From contig CAJYAG010000006.1 of assembly GCA_913065125.1 (NCBI GenBank), forward strand, positions 1 to 64,000: 64,000 nt of DNA. Reading direction: 5' to 3'. The DNA comes from an uncultured Flavobacteriaceae bacterium. Its GTDB lineage: Bacteria > Bacteroidota > Bacteroidia > Flavobacteriales > Flavobacteriaceae. The number at the start of each line of letters is the position of its first letter. Position 1 is the stretch's first letter. Position numbers and translations under genes: made by a program. Positions 51,996 to 61,677 of the stretch are shown in pieces. Below the pieces are notes generated by a model, which was given only the letters and a program-made list of their open reading frames with translations, did no database searches and was not told the DNA's origin.

Positions 51996-52889
51996 ATGTC
52001 TATAGAAGTTGCATCAGTAACCAAAATATATGATACTCAAAAAGCAGTAAACTCTATCAGTTTTTCTGTAAAAAAAGGTTCTATTGTTGGGTTTTTAGGT
52101 CCAAATGGAGCTGGAAAATCTACGATGATGAAAATCATAACGGGTTATATCAACCCTTCAGAAGGTGTTGTTCTAGTCAACGGAATAAATGTGTTAGAAA
52201 ATCCGATTGAAGCGCAAAAAAACATTGGTTATTTACCAGAAAACAATCCGTTATATACAGAAATGTATGTGAAAGAATATTTACAATTTCAAGCATCAAT
52301 TTATAAAGTAGCAAAAAAAAATGTTGCAGAAATAATTGAAAAAGTTGGTTTAACTCCAGAAGTTCATAAAAAAATAGGTCAATTATCTAAAGGATATCAA
52401 CAAAGAGTTGGTTTGGCTGCTGCACTATTGCACAATCCCGATGTGTTAATTTTAGACGAACCAACAACAGGTTTAGACCCAAATCAGTTGGTTGCAATTA
52501 GAGCGTTAATCAAAGAAATCGGTAAAGACAAAACCGTATTATTTTCTACGCATATTATGCAAGAAGTAGAAGCGGTTTGCGATCGTGTTATCATCATTAA
52601 AAAAGGAGAAATTGTTGTTGATAAATTGTTGAAGGACGTTCGTTCTAATCAACAACAAGTCATAGAAGTTACCTTTGATTTTAAACTCGAAGAACAATTT
52701 ATCAAAAAATTACCCAACTTAGTTTCCTATAAAAACAATTACGATACTACCTGGTTTTTAACTTTTGATTCTGATAAAGACATGCGTTCTGTGGTTTTTG
52801 ATTTTGCACAAGAAAACGGACTCAAAATTTTAGGATTGAATACGCAAAATCAAAATTTAGAAGCACTTTTTAGAGAAAGTACAAGTTAG
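51996..52889 (+). CDS. gldA: Gliding-motility ABC transporter ATPase GldA
   Basis: 297 residues. The ATPase is complete: Walker A GPNGAGKST, Q-loop IGYLPENNPLYTEM, signature LSKGYQQRVGLA, Walker B VLILDEPTTGLDP and the switch His in FSTHIMQE. The DPNQLVAIRALIKEIG segment and the C-terminal ~70-residue region match flavobacterial GldA. The permease GldFG must be encoded elsewhere. It overlaps the convergent small gene by four bases. Confidence 0.9.
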   Translation: MSIEVASVTKIYDTQKAVNSISFSVKKGSIVGFLGPNGAGKSTMMKIITGYINPSEGVVLVNGINVLENPIEAQKNIGYLPENNPLYTEMYVKEYLQFQASIYKVAKKNVAEIIEKVGLTPEVHKKIGQLSKGYQQRVGLAAALLHNPDVLILDEPTTGLDPNQLVAIRALIKEIGKDKTVLFSTHIMQEVEAVCDRVIIIKKGEIVVDKLLKDVRSNQQQVIEVTFDFKLEEQFIKKLPNLVSYKNNYDTTWFLTFDSDKDMRSVVFDFAQENGLKILGLNTQNQNLEALFRESTS

Positions 52890-53290
52890 TTTTCTTTGTG
52901 ATATACATCTTTTCCAAAAAGAGTTTTTCTAAATTCATCTGGCTTTTTATTGTTTAATAGTTCAAGTTTTCCTTTTTCTTTTATCAATTCATCAAAGTGT
53001 TTTTCTCGAGCATCAAACTGAGCCTTGTTTTTATATGTTGTAATTAGCATAAAGCTAAAAGGTGCTTTTTTTGTTGGAGTAGTTTCTAGTAACTGATAAG
53101 AATCTATTTGATTTTTTTTAATTGCCATTTTGCGTAAAACCTTCCAATTGTTTTCGTAATAATAAACAACCTCTTTTTTGTTGTTGTTTAGAATTTGCAC
53201 AAAATCAATCGTTGAGATTTTTGTGTTTTGTTGAGCAAAAATTGTTGAGTAAAAACAGCATGCAAGGATGTAAGATAAACATTTTTTCAT
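52886..53290 (-). CDS. Exported small protein, unknown function
   Basis: 134 residues with a signal peptide (MKKCLSYILACCFYSTIFAQ). The mature sequence resembles an antibiotic-biosynthesis-monooxygenase-like/EthD-like ferredoxin fold in outline (VYYYENNWKVLRKMAIKKNQ, FSFMLITTYKNKAQFDAREK), but an exported member would be unusual and I rate this weak. It follows a membrane protein gene on the same strand with a 6-bp gap. Confidence 0.6.
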   Translation of the reverse strand: MKKCLSYILACCFYSTIFAQQNTKISTIDFVQILNNNKKEVVYYYENNWKVLRKMAIKKNQIDSYQLLETTPTKKAPFSFMLITTYKNKAQFDAREKHFDELIKEKGKLELLNNKKPDEFRKTLFGKDVYHKEN

Positions 53291-53296
53291 TTGAAA

Positions 53297-53710
53297 TTAT
53301 GCATTTGAATTTGAAATTTTGGAAGCCAACAAAGCCATAGGTATATAAGCAAAGATAAGATCTACAGCATTAAACCACATTGGTGCAGGTAATACAAATA
53401 CATTTATAGTTCCGAATATTAAAAAGATACATCCAACAATTAAAGCCATTGTTTTTTTCTTGGTTGCCCCAATTTTATAAGCAACTATTGCTGCAACTAA
53501 AGTGCCAAATGCGTGTGCTAAAAACGGAAACAAAAAATGTTTTGGTTCAAACAAATGCAACGATTCTTTTAATCCTTCCATAGTTGTAACATCTGCTCCG
53601 TTTGGAGGCGCAATTATAGAGTTACTCATCATGATGATTCCCATATTTACAATACTTCCAATAACTAAACCTGCAACAATCGCAAGTATATTTTTTAATG
53701 TAGAGTTCAT
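53297..53710 (-). CDS. Four-helix membrane protein, unknown function
   Basis: 137 residues. Hydrophobic helices at about 7-27 (ILAIVAGLVIGSIVNMGIIM), 60-80 (FLFPFLAHAFGTLVAAIVAY), 88-108 (MALIVGCIFLIFGTINVFVL) and 113-131 (FNAVDLIFAYIPMALLAS). The TKKK stretch after helix 2 predicts a cytoplasmic loop. Similar small proteins are common in Flavobacteria but uncharacterised. It is 6 bp upstream of the exported small protein, in one unit. Confidence 0.7.
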   Translation of the reverse strand: MNSTLKNILAIVAGLVIGSIVNMGIIMMSNSIIAPPNGADVTTMEGLKESLHLFEPKHFLFPFLAHAFGTLVAAIVAYKIGATKKKTMALIVGCIFLIFGTINVFVLPAPMWFNAVDLIFAYIPMALLASKISNSNA

Positions 53711-53825
53711 GTTTAATTTTTTATCGTGATAAATATACTAAATATATTAAAAGCAATTTTTGTAAATAATTGAAAGTGAGTGGATAAAAATGTATATTTG
53801 AGATAAATTATAAAAAAATATTCCA

Positions 53826-54080
53826 ATGGAAAATTTATCAGAACAACAAAGTGCAACGACAATGTCTTATAAAGAATGGGCATTGACTATTTTTTTAGCT
53901 TCATTGCCAATTGTCGGATTCATTTTAGTGTTGATTTGGGCATTTGATTCTAATACAAGAATCAACAAGAAAAACTGGGCAAAAGGAACATTACTCTTAA
54001 TGGTAATTTACTTTATTATTGCAATGTTGTTTTTATTTATGTTTGGAGGAGTTGCCTTGTTAGCAGGATTGAATAGTTAA
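53826..54080 (+). CDS. Small two-helix membrane protein
   Basis: 84 residues: a hydrophilic N-terminus (MENLSEQQSATTMSYKEW), a helix (ALTIFLASLPIVGFILVLIW), a polar loop DSNTRINKKNWAKG and a second helix (TLLLMVIYFIIAMLFLFMF). Loop and spacing resemble the Bacteroidetes 'DUF4190/uncharacterised YIP-like' small membrane proteins; no firm family. Its stop overlaps the dnaE stop (convergent). Confidence 0.65.
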   Translation: MENLSEQQSATTMSYKEWALTIFLASLPIVGFILVLIWAFDSNTRINKKNWAKGTLLLMVIYFIIAMLFLFMFGGVALLAGLNS

Positions 54081-57000
54081 TTTAACTTAAAAGTAACTTG
54101 CTCTTTTTCTAGCTTAGTCAACAATTCATTTGTAATTTTTATTTTAGGAGTTCTGCTTGGTAAATTCAGTTCTATTTTTTCTTTTTTATCCCAAATTGTA
54201 AAATACAAACTTTGTTTGCCAGGATTTGTTGCTAATAATTGTTGTAAGTTGTTAATTCTGTTTTCTGTTACTTCTTCAACAGGAATTTGAATGGTGATTT
54301 TTTTACACATTTCATCCATCGTATCGTGCAATAATTTGAATTCTGTAAACTGCAATCTTGGTTCACCAACAATTCCGGTGTTTTTATTTGCCCAACCTGC
54401 TTTAATAACTGTTTTTACAAATAAGAAAGAATTAGGAACTAAGAAATGTCTAAATTTTAAATATTCTTCACCAAAAATTCGAAACTCATTATTGTTGTAA
54501 TAATCTTCTATGAAGAAAGTTGCCCAACCTTTTCCAGCTTTAGAAACTCGATGTTGAACATCTGTAATAATTCCTGCAAAAGACAAATTCATGCCCACAT
54601 ACTTCGTAAGATCGCCTTTGAAATGAGATAAATTGGCGTTGCAAAAAGATAATTCATTTTTAAAATCATCTAAAGGATGCGCAGAAATATAAATCCCGAC
54701 CACTTCTTTTTCTTTCCCAAGTGTTTCCATTGTACTCCAAGTTTCACATTCTGGAATAATAGGTTCAGGTAATTGAATATCTGAAGCTTCGCCAAACAAA
54801 GAAACTTGTGAAGAATTTTCTCCTTCTTGATATTTGTTTCCATATCGTAAAGCCTTCTCAATAAAAGTTTGTCCTTTTTCGTCTTGAGCAAAATACTGTG
54901 CTCTATGCGTGTCTTTAAAAGAGTCAAATCCGCCCGCTAAAATTAATCCGTCAAAAGCTTTCTTATTGGCAACACGCAAATCAACACGTTTTGCAACATC
55001 AAAAATAGATTCGAAAGAACCATTTTTTTTACGTTCATCAATAATCGCTTTTACAGCCGAGCTCCCAACACCTTTAATTGCCGCCATTCCAAAGCGAATA
55101 TTTCCTTCTTTGTTTACAGAAAACTTAGAATACGATTCGTTAATATCTGGACCTAAAACCGTTAATCCAGAACGCTTACATTCTTCCATAAAAAAGGAAA
55201 CCGATTTAATGTCGTTCATGTTATTAGACAACACTGAGGCCATATATTCAGCCGGATAATGTGCTTTTAAGTAAGCAGTTTGATAAGCAATCCAAGCATA
55301 GCAAGTGGAGTGAGATTTGTTAAAAGCATAACTTGCAAATGCCTCCCAATCTTTCCAAATTTTCTCTAATTTTTCTGCGTCATGCCCATTTTTACTCGCT
55401 TGCTCAATAAACTTTGGTTTCATTTTAGCAAGTACAGAAGCTTGTTTTTTTCCCATTGCTTTACGCAAAACATCGGCTTCACCTTTGGTGAAATTTGCTA
55501 ACTTTTGCGATAGCAACATTACTTGCTCTTGGTAGACTGTAATTCCGTAAGTTTCTGCCAAGTATTCTTCCATTGCTGGCAAATCATACTCAATATCTTC
55601 TGTTCCGTGTTTTCTGTTGATAAAAGACGGAATATATTCCATTGGTCCAGGTCTATACAATGCATTCATTGCAATTAAATCGGCAAAAACAGTTGGTTTT
55701 AAAGCGCGCATGTGTTTTTGCATTCCGGGCGATTCGTATTGGAAAATTCCAACCGTTTCTCCACGTTGAAACAATTCATACGTTTTTTCATCATCCAACG
55801 GAAAGTTTTCTGGATCTAATTCAACTCCGTGTTTCGCTTTTACAATTTTTACAGTATGTTTAATTAGGGTTAACGTTTTTAATCCTAAGAAATCCATTTT
55901 TAACAATCCAGCACTTTCCACAACTGAGTTGTCGAATTGTGTAACATACATGTCAGAATCTTTGGCAAGCGTAACAGGAACAAAGTTTGTAATGTCTGAT
56001 GGCGTAATAATGACACCACAAGCGTGAATTCCGGTATTGCGAACTGAACCTTCTAAAACGCGTGCTTTGTTGATGGTTTCTGCACTTAAATCATTTCCTT
56101 CAGATAATTTTTTAAGTTCGTTTACCAATTCAATTTCTTCTGAACGCAGTTTTTCTTTGAGCTGTTTTTCGTCCAAAGAAAAGATTTTACTCAGTTTCAT
56201 GCCGGGTATTAACTTTGCAATTCTGTCGGCTTCAAAAAGTGGTAAATCCAACACCCTTGCAGTATCTCTAATAGATGATTTTGCAGCCATCGTTCCGATG
56301 GTAATAATTTGGGCAACTTGGTTGGCGCCGTATTTATTAATTACATAATCCATTACTTTTCCACGTCCTTCATCATCAAAATCGATATCGATATCTGGCA
56401 TCGAAACACGTTCTGGATTTAAGAAACGCTCAAAAAGTAAATCGTATTTAATTGGGTCTAAATTGGTAATCCACAAGCAATACGCAACAACAGATCCTGC
56501 AGCAGAACCACGACCAGGACCAACGGCAACATCCATATTTCTGGCTTCTCTAATAAAATCTTCTACAATTAAAAAATAACCAGGATATCCTGTTTTTTCA
56601 ATTACAGACAATTCAAAATCTAAGCGTTCTCCAATAGTTTCTGTTATTTCTCCGTATCGTTTTTTTGCACCTTCGTAGGTTAAATGACGTAAGTAATTAT
56701 TTTCTCCTCTTTTTCCGCCATCTTCTGCGTCTTTTTCATCTTGAAACTCTTTTGGAATATCAAAAGCAGGTAATAAAACATCTCTTGCTAACGTATAAGG
56801 CTCTACTTTATCAACAACTTCTTGAATGTTAGAAATTGCTTCTGGTAAATCAGCAAATAATTGCTTCATTTCATTTGAAGATTTGAAAAAGTATTCATCG
56901 TTTGGCAAGCCGTAACGATAACCTCTTCCACGACCTTTTGGCGTTGCTTGTTTTTCTCCGTCTTTTACACACAATAAGATATCGTGCGCATTGGCATCTG

Positions 57001-58456
57001 CTTTTTCTAAATAAAAAGTATTGTTGGAGGCAACGATTTTTATATGGTGTTTTCTAGAGAATTTTAATAAGGTTTCATTGACAATCTTTTCATCTTCTTG
57101 TCCATGACGCATTAACTCGATATAGAAATCATCTTTAAAAACAGCTTTCCACCAAAGCAACGCTTCTTCAGCTTGTTTTTCTCCTATGTTTAATATTTTA
57201 CTTGGAACTTCTCCGTATAAATTCCCAGTAAGTACTATAATATCTTCTTTGTATTTTTCTACAATTGCTTTATCAATTCTTGGTACATAATAGAAACCAT
57301 CTACAAATGCAATGGACGACATTTTTGCTAAGTTGTGATATCCTTTTTTGTTTTTTGCTAGCAGAACAACTTGATAGCCGTTGTCTTTTTTGCTTTTGTC
57401 TAAATGATTTTCACAAATATTAAATTCGCAACCCACAATGGGTTTTAAAATTGTTTCGGTAGGTGTTTCTCCTTCAGCTTCTAATTCTTTATTTTTTGCT
57501 TTTGCAGCTTTATTATGATTTAAAACAGCGCTAACAAAATGAAAAGCGGCCATCATATTTCCGGTGTCAGTTAGGGCAATCGCAGACATGTTGTCTTTTG
57601 CAGCAGTCTTTACAATATTGCTGATTTGCATGGTAGATTGTAGAACAGAAAACTGAGTGTGATTGTGTAAATGTGCAAATTGCACATCCTCTAAAGCTGC
57701 AATATTTTTAGTAGAAACTGCTGTGGTATCTGCATCTTTTTTTGCTTCTGCACGTTTTCTTATTTTTCCACTTTCCTTTTTTAGGTTGATGTGTTTTAAG
57801 CCAATTACTTGAATTGGTTTAGGGTTTGCTTCAGAGAATTTTTGAAAATAACTTTCATCAACATCTAATTCTTCTTTGGTAAATTCTCGTAAACGAATCA
57901 ATTCTAAAAAACAACGTGTTGTAGCCTCAACATCGGCTGTTGCGTTGTGTGCTTCAGCAAAATCTTGCCCAAATAAATGTTTGTGTAACTCTGTTAAGGT
58001 TGGTAGTTTAAACTTGCCATATCTTCCGCCAGGAAGTTGACACATCAATGCTGTTTTCTCAGTACAGGTATCTAAAAGTGGTAATTTGGTTAAGTTATTT
58101 TCAATACCTAAACGATGGAATTCACATCCCATAATATTGATATCAAAACCAACATTTTGACCAACAATAAACTTGGTTTTTTGCAATGCTTCATTAAATA
58201 ACTGCAAACTTTCTGCTAAAGAAATCCCTTGTTCTTGAGCTAGCTCCGTAGAAATTCCGTGAATTCTTTCAGCGTCATACGGAATGTTAAATCCGTTTGG
58301 CTGAATTAAAAAATCATTATGTTCTATTAAATTCCCGAGTTCGTCATGCAACTGCCAAGCAATTTGAATACATCTTGGCCAATTATCTGTGTCGGTAATT
58401 GGTGCATTCCAGCTTTTGGGTAAGCCCGTTGTTTCGGTATCAAAAATTAAGTACAT
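54077..58456 (-). CDS. dnaE: DNA polymerase III alpha subunit fused to an N-terminal exonuclease
   Basis: 1459 residues, about 300 more than E. coli DnaE. The first ~195 residues are a DnaQ-like DEDD exonuclease (FDTETTGLP, VGQNVGFDINIM, AHNATADVEATTRCFLEL), linked by a Lys/Glu-rich segment to the PHP domain (FAHLHNHTQFSVLQS at about 262). The polymerase palm has GPGRGSAAGSVVAYCL and the catalytic Asp pair in SMPDIDIDFDDEGR; the C-terminus has the helix-hairpin-helix region and OB fold. So proofreading and polymerisation are in one chain, as in other flavobacteria. Confidence 0.96.
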   Translation of the reverse strand: MYLIFDTETTGLPKSWNAPITDTDNWPRCIQIAWQLHDELGNLIEHNDFLIQPNGFNIPYDAERIHGISTELAQEQGISLAESLQLFNEALQKTKFIVGQNVGFDINIMGCEFHRLGIENNLTKLPLLDTCTEKTALMCQLPGGRYGKFKLPTLTELHKHLFGQDFAEAHNATADVEATTRCFLELIRLREFTKEELDVDESYFQKFSEANPKPIQVIGLKHINLKKESGKIRKRAEAKKDADTTAVSTKNIAALEDVQFAHLHNHTQFSVLQSTMQISNIVKTAAKDNMSAIALTDTGNMMAAFHFVSAVLNHNKAAKAKNKELEAEGETPTETILKPIVGCEFNICENHLDKSKKDNGYQVVLLAKNKKGYHNLAKMSSIAFVDGFYYVPRIDKAIVEKYKEDIIVLTGNLYGEVPSKILNIGEKQAEEALLWWKAVFKDDFYIELMRHGQEDEKIVNETLLKFSRKHHIKIVASNNTFYLEKADANAHDILLCVKDGEKQATPKGRGRGYRYGLPNDEYFFKSSNEMKQLFADLPEAISNIQEVVDKVEPYTLARDVLLPAFDIPKEFQDEKDAEDGGKRGENNYLRHLTYEGAKKRYGEITETIGERLDFELSVIEKTGYPGYFLIVEDFIREARNMDVAVGPGRGSAAGSVVAYCLWITNLDPIKYDLLFERFLNPERVSMPDIDIDFDDEGRGKVMDYVINKYGANQVAQIITIGTMAAKSSIRDTARVLDLPLFEADRIAKLIPGMKLSKIFSLDEKQLKEKLRSEEIELVNELKKLSEGNDLSAETINKARVLEGSVRNTGIHACGVIITPSDITNFVPVTLAKDSDMYVTQFDNSVVESAGLLKMDFLGLKTLTLIKHTVKIVKAKHGVELDPENFPLDDEKTYELFQRGETVGIFQYESPGMQKHMRALKPTVFADLIAMNALYRPGPMEYIPSFINRKHGTEDIEYDLPAMEEYLAETYGITVYQEQVMLLSQKLANFTKGEADVLRKAMGKKQASVLAKMKPKFIEQASKNGHDAEKLEKIWKDWEAFASYAFNKSHSTCYAWIAYQTAYLKAHYPAEYMASVLSNNMNDIKSVSFFMEECKRSGLTVLGPDINESYSKFSVNKEGNIRFGMAAIKGVGSSAVKAIIDERKKNGSFESIFDVAKRVDLRVANKKAFDGLILAGGFDSFKDTHRAQYFAQDEKGQTFIEKALRYGNKYQEGENSSQVSLFGEASDIQLPEPIIPECETWSTMETLGKEKEVVGIYISAHPLDDFKNELSFCNANLSHFKGDLTKYVGMNLSFAGIITDVQHRVSKAGKGWATFFIEDYYNNNEFRIFGEEYLKFRHFLVPNSFLFVKTVIKAGWANKNTGIVGEPRLQFTEFKLLHDTMDEMCKKITIQIPVEEVTENRINNLQQLLATNPGKQSLYFTIWDKKEKIELNLPSRTPKIKITNELLTKLEKEQVTFKLN

Positions 58457-58487
58457 AAATGATTTTAAATTGTATTTTTAGAGACTT

Positions 58488-58495
58488 TAAAGATA
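58488..58495 (-). promoter_or_regulatory. TATCTTTA -7-like box of dnaE
   Basis: Minus strand TATCTTTA, 31 bp upstream of the dnaE ATG; same variant box as at three other genes. Confidence 0.35.
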
Positions 58496-58584
58496 CTTTT
58501 TTTTGATATTTTTTTAAGTGAAGAAACGGTAATAGTTGTTAACAATTATAGAATCAAATTAAGTGTTAAAACGACTATATTCTA

Positions 58585-58592
58585 TATCTTTA
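58585..58592 (+). promoter_or_regulatory. TATCTTTA -7-like box of the glp unit
   Basis: TATCTTTACG, 15 bp before the ATG at 58607; variant of TAnnTTTG with final A. Confidence 0.35.
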
Positions 58593-58606
58593 CGAAACAC
58601 AAAAAG

Positions 58607-59341
58607 ATGAAAGATTTTACTTCGCAAATTATTGCGCATCGAGGCGCTTCTTTTAACGCTCCAGAAAACACACTTTCTGCTATTCAACTAGCTTGGAACT
58701 TGGGTGTTAAAAAAGTAGAAATTGATGTACATCTGTCAAAAGACCATCAAATTGTTGTTATTCATGATGAAAATACCAAACGACTCACAGGAAAAGATAC
58801 TTTGGTTAAAGATCAAACTTTAGTAGAATTGAAGGGTTTAGAAGTTGGTGTAGAAACCGGTGTTGATAAAATACCAACTTTAAAAGAAGTTCTTAAAACG
58901 ATTCCGAAAGAAAGCACTTTGATTATCGAAATAAAATGCGGAAAAGAAATTATTCCGATTTTAAAACGAGAAATAGCAACCTATTCTGATGTTTTTTTAG
59001 AGTTTATTTGTTTTGATTATGGTGTTATTTCTGAAGTTAAAAAAAGTTTTCCAAACTACAAATCCCTTTGGTTATTGGATTTAGATTATACAAATGAGAC
59101 CAAAAAAGAGTATATTGGAATTGAATCAATTCTAAAAAAAACGAAACAAGCTAATTTAGACGGCATCGATGTTTGGGCAGGTAAAATTGCTGATAAAAAC
59201 TTTGTAAGTACTGTGAAATCAGCAAACTTGCTTTTGTATATTTGGTCAACTAATTCAGTGGACTTAGCAAAATATTTTTTAAAATTAGGTGTTGATGCCA
59301 TTACAACGGACAGGCCAAAATGGATTTTAGATCAACTTTAA
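58607..59341 (+). CDS. Glycerophosphodiester phosphodiesterase
   Basis: 244 residues, no signal peptide, so a cytoplasmic UgpQ-like enzyme. Catalytic features: IIAHRGASFNAPENTLSAI (HR and E), VEIDVHLSKDHQIVVIHDE (ExD and the catalytic His), and IIEIKCG. It cleaves glycerophosphodiesters to glycerol 3-phosphate. The product is used by the dehydrogenase encoded 13 bp downstream. Confidence 0.94.
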   Translation: MKDFTSQIIAHRGASFNAPENTLSAIQLAWNLGVKKVEIDVHLSKDHQIVVIHDENTKRLTGKDTLVKDQTLVELKGLEVGVETGVDKIPTLKEVLKTIPKESTLIIEIKCGKEIIPILKREIATYSDVFLEFICFDYGVISEVKKSFPNYKSLWLLDLDYTNETKKEYIGIESILKKTKQANLDGIDVWAGKIADKNFVSTVKSANLLLYIWSTNSVDLAKYFLKLGVDAITTDRPKWILDQL

Positions 59342-59354
59342 AAGTGCAAAATTC

Positions 59355-60893
59355 ATGAATAATAAAGAATTAGAAGAAACGCATTGGGATGTTTTAATCA
59401 TTGGTGGCGGAGCAACAGGAGTTGGAGTCGCAATTGATGCAGCTTCTAGAGGTTATAAAACATTGCTTGTTGAGCAAAGTGATTTCGGAAAAGGAACCTC
59501 AAGTAAAAGCACCAAATTAATTCATGGAGGCGTTCGCTATTTGCAACAAGGAAATATTTCTTTAGTTTTAGAATCGTTGAAAGAACGCGCGATTTTAAAA
59601 AAGAACGCACCTCATATTGTACACGATTTAAATTTTGTAGTTCCGACATACGATTGGTGGGAAAGTCCATTTTATGGAATCGGACTTAAGTTGTACGACC
59701 TGCTTGCTGGTAAAGAAGGGTTTGGGAAATCTGAGTTTTTATCCAAAGAAGAAACCATTTCTTATTTACCTACGATAGAACAAAAAGGATTACAAGGAGG
59801 CATTTTGTATCATGATGGACAATTTGACGACACACGTCTTCTTATGAGTATGTTATTAACGGCAGAAAATCAAGGTGCTACTTTATTGAATTACACAGAA
59901 TTAATTTCGCTGACCAAAAAGAATGCTAAAATTAGTGGCGGAATTATTAAAGATGTGCAGACAAAATCGACCTTTGAAATTAAGGCAAAAGTAGTGGTCA
60001 ATGCAACGGGAGTTTTTGCAGATGCCGTTCGAAAAAAAGATCTTTCAGGTGTAAACAACAGAATGACGGGTAGTAGAGGTACTCATATTGTGTTGGATAA
60101 GAGTTTCTTAAAAGGAGAAACTGCAATTATGATTCCTCATACCAAAGACGGACGTGTTTTATTTGCTGTTCCTTGGCACGATAAATTGTTAATTGGAACG
60201 ACAGATGTTGAAGTTCAAGAATACAATCTTGATCCTGTTTCTACAGAAGAAGAAATTAGTTTTTTGTTGAATCACACGGCTAAATACCTTACTAAAGATC
60301 CAACTAGAAAAGATATTAAAAGTATTTTTTCTGGTTTACGACCTTTGGTAAAAAATGATGCTTCTGAAAGTTCTTCTGAAATTTCTAGAGAACATCAAAT
60401 AGAGATTAGCGAAAACGGATTGGTTAGTATTTTAGGAGGAAAATGGACAACCTATCGAAAAATGGCAAAAGATGTTGTAAATAAAGCTTCTACTTTTGCG
60501 GGTTTGCCGAGAGTAAAGTCAGAAACGCATAAATTACAGTTGAATGGTTTTCATGAAAATTCTAAAATTTTTAAAGCGTTGAGTATTTATGGGTCTGATG
60601 CTTTAAAAATAAATAAAATAAGTGCTGAGAATCCTGAATTAAAAGAAAAATTACATAAAGAGTATTCAATTATAAAAGCACAAATTGTTTTTGCAGTTCG
60701 AAATGAAAAGGCCAAAACAATTGAAGATTTTTTAGCAAGAAGAACACGCCTCTTATTTCTTGATGCAAAAACGAGTCTTGATGTAGCACCTGTTGTTGCA
60801 GAAATTATGGCAAAAGAATTGGGTGAAAATGAAGTTTGGATTCAAGCACAACTTATATCTTATCAAAAAGTAGCGAGTACATACCTTCCGTAG
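59355..60893 (+). CDS. glpD: Glycerol-3-phosphate dehydrogenase (FAD)
   Basis: 512 residues. The FAD motif is DVLIIGGGATGVGVAIDAAS, followed by TSSKSTKLIHGGVRYLQQGN, the signature of GlpD/GlpA, and the product-site segment GSRGTHIVLDKSF; GGKWTTYRKMA begins the C-terminal domain. It oxidises glycerol 3-phosphate to dihydroxyacetone phosphate at the membrane with electrons to quinone. Together with the phosphodiesterase it forms a two-gene glycerophospholipid degradation unit. Confidence 0.96.
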   Translation: MNNKELEETHWDVLIIGGGATGVGVAIDAASRGYKTLLVEQSDFGKGTSSKSTKLIHGGVRYLQQGNISLVLESLKERAILKKNAPHIVHDLNFVVPTYDWWESPFYGIGLKLYDLLAGKEGFGKSEFLSKEETISYLPTIEQKGLQGGILYHDGQFDDTRLLMSMLLTAENQGATLLNYTELISLTKKNAKISGGIIKDVQTKSTFEIKAKVVVNATGVFADAVRKKDLSGVNNRMTGSRGTHIVLDKSFLKGETAIMIPHTKDGRVLFAVPWHDKLLIGTTDVEVQEYNLDPVSTEEEISFLLNHTAKYLTKDPTRKDIKSIFSGLRPLVKNDASESSSEISREHQIEISENGLVSILGGKWTTYRKMAKDVVNKASTFAGLPRVKSETHKLQLNGFHENSKIFKALSIYGSDALKINKISAENPELKEKLHKEYSIIKAQIVFAVRNEKAKTIEDFLARRTRLLFLDAKTSLDVAPVVAEIMAKELGENEVWIQAQLISYQKVASTYLP

Positions 60894-60994
60894 ATTTTAT
60901 CTAGTTTTATCAACAATTCAAAGCAGAGGTTCTATTGATTTTAAATCCTTGATTTTTAATTGGTTTTCTAACTTTAGTTTGAAAAATATTTTTG

Positions 60995-61002
60995 TATATT
61001 TG
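60995..61002 (+). promoter_or_regulatory. -7 box of the rpsP operon
   Basis: TATATTTG followed by CACCCGC, exact TAnnTTTG, giving a leader of about 60 nt. A TTTA at 60973-60976 lies 18 bp upstream as possible -33 element. Confidence 0.65.
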
Positions 61003-61070
61003 CACCCGCTTATTACGAGATAATAAGAATTTTAATAATCAAGGTCGAGAACCTTAAAAAATTAACAAAA

Positions 61071-61658
61071 ATGCCAGTAAAAATTAGATTACAAAGACAC
61101 GGTAAAAAAGGAAAACCATTTTATTCTATCGTAGCAGCTGATGCTCGTGCAAAAAGAGATGGTAAATTCTTAGAAAAATTAGGAACTTACAATCCTAATG
61201 TAAATCCGGCAATTATTGATTTAGATGTTGATGGTGCTGTAAAATGGTTACAAAACGGAGCGCAACCTACAGATACTGCGAGAGCAATTTTATCTTACAA
61301 AGGTGCAATGTTAAAAAATCATTTAGCTGGTGGAGTTCGTAAAGGAGCTTTAACTGAAGAACAAGCAGAAGCAAAGTTTGCTGCTTGGTTAGAAGAAAAA
61401 GCAACTAGAATTACTGCTAAAAAAGAAGGATTAACAAAAGAGCAAGAAGAAGCAAAAGCTACTGCATTAGCAGCAGAAAAAGCTGTAAACGAAGCTCGTG
61501 TAAATGCTGCTAAAGAAGCTGAAGCTGCAATTGTTGCAGAAAAAGAAGCTACTGAGGCTGCATTAGAAGCAGAAAAAGTTGCTGCAGAAGCTACAACTGA
61601 AGAGGTTGTTGAAGAAGCTGCTACAGAAGAAACTACTGAAGAGAAATCTGCAGAGTAA
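61071..61658 (+). CDS. rpsP: Ribosomal protein S16 with long acidic Ala/Glu-rich extension
   Basis: 195 residues against about 80-90 in most bacteria. Residues 1-80 are ordinary S16 ([47 protein letters not shown]). From about residue 100 on there is a low-complexity, helix-forming tail of Ala, Glu, Lys and Thr (EEATATAL-type; ending [20 protein letters not shown]). Extended S16 tails are usual in Bacteroidetes. First gene of an operon with rimM, 19 bp downstream. Confidence 0.96.
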   Translation: MPVKIRLQRHGKKGKPFYSIVAADARAKRDGKFLEKLGTYNPNVNPAIIDLDVDGAVKWLQNGAQPTDTARAILSYKGAMLKNHLAGGVRKGALTEEQAEAKFAAWLEEKATRITAKKEGLTKEQEEAKATALAAEKAVNEARVNAAKEAEAAIVAEKEATEAALEAEKVAAEATTEEVVEEAATEETTEEKSAE

Positions 61659-61677
61659 TTCAAAACATTAACGATTT

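Noticed and set aside
54909..55259. 116-codon plus-strand ORF within dnaE, and several others at 54291, 55642 and 56037
   Set aside because: They mirror conserved DnaE coding sequence in the opposite strand and have no independent start signals.
61319..61663. 114-codon minus-strand ORF rich in Ser and Ala opposite rpsP
   Set aside because: It is the antisense of the Ala/Glu low-complexity tail of S16, which gives long open Ser/Ala frames automatically.
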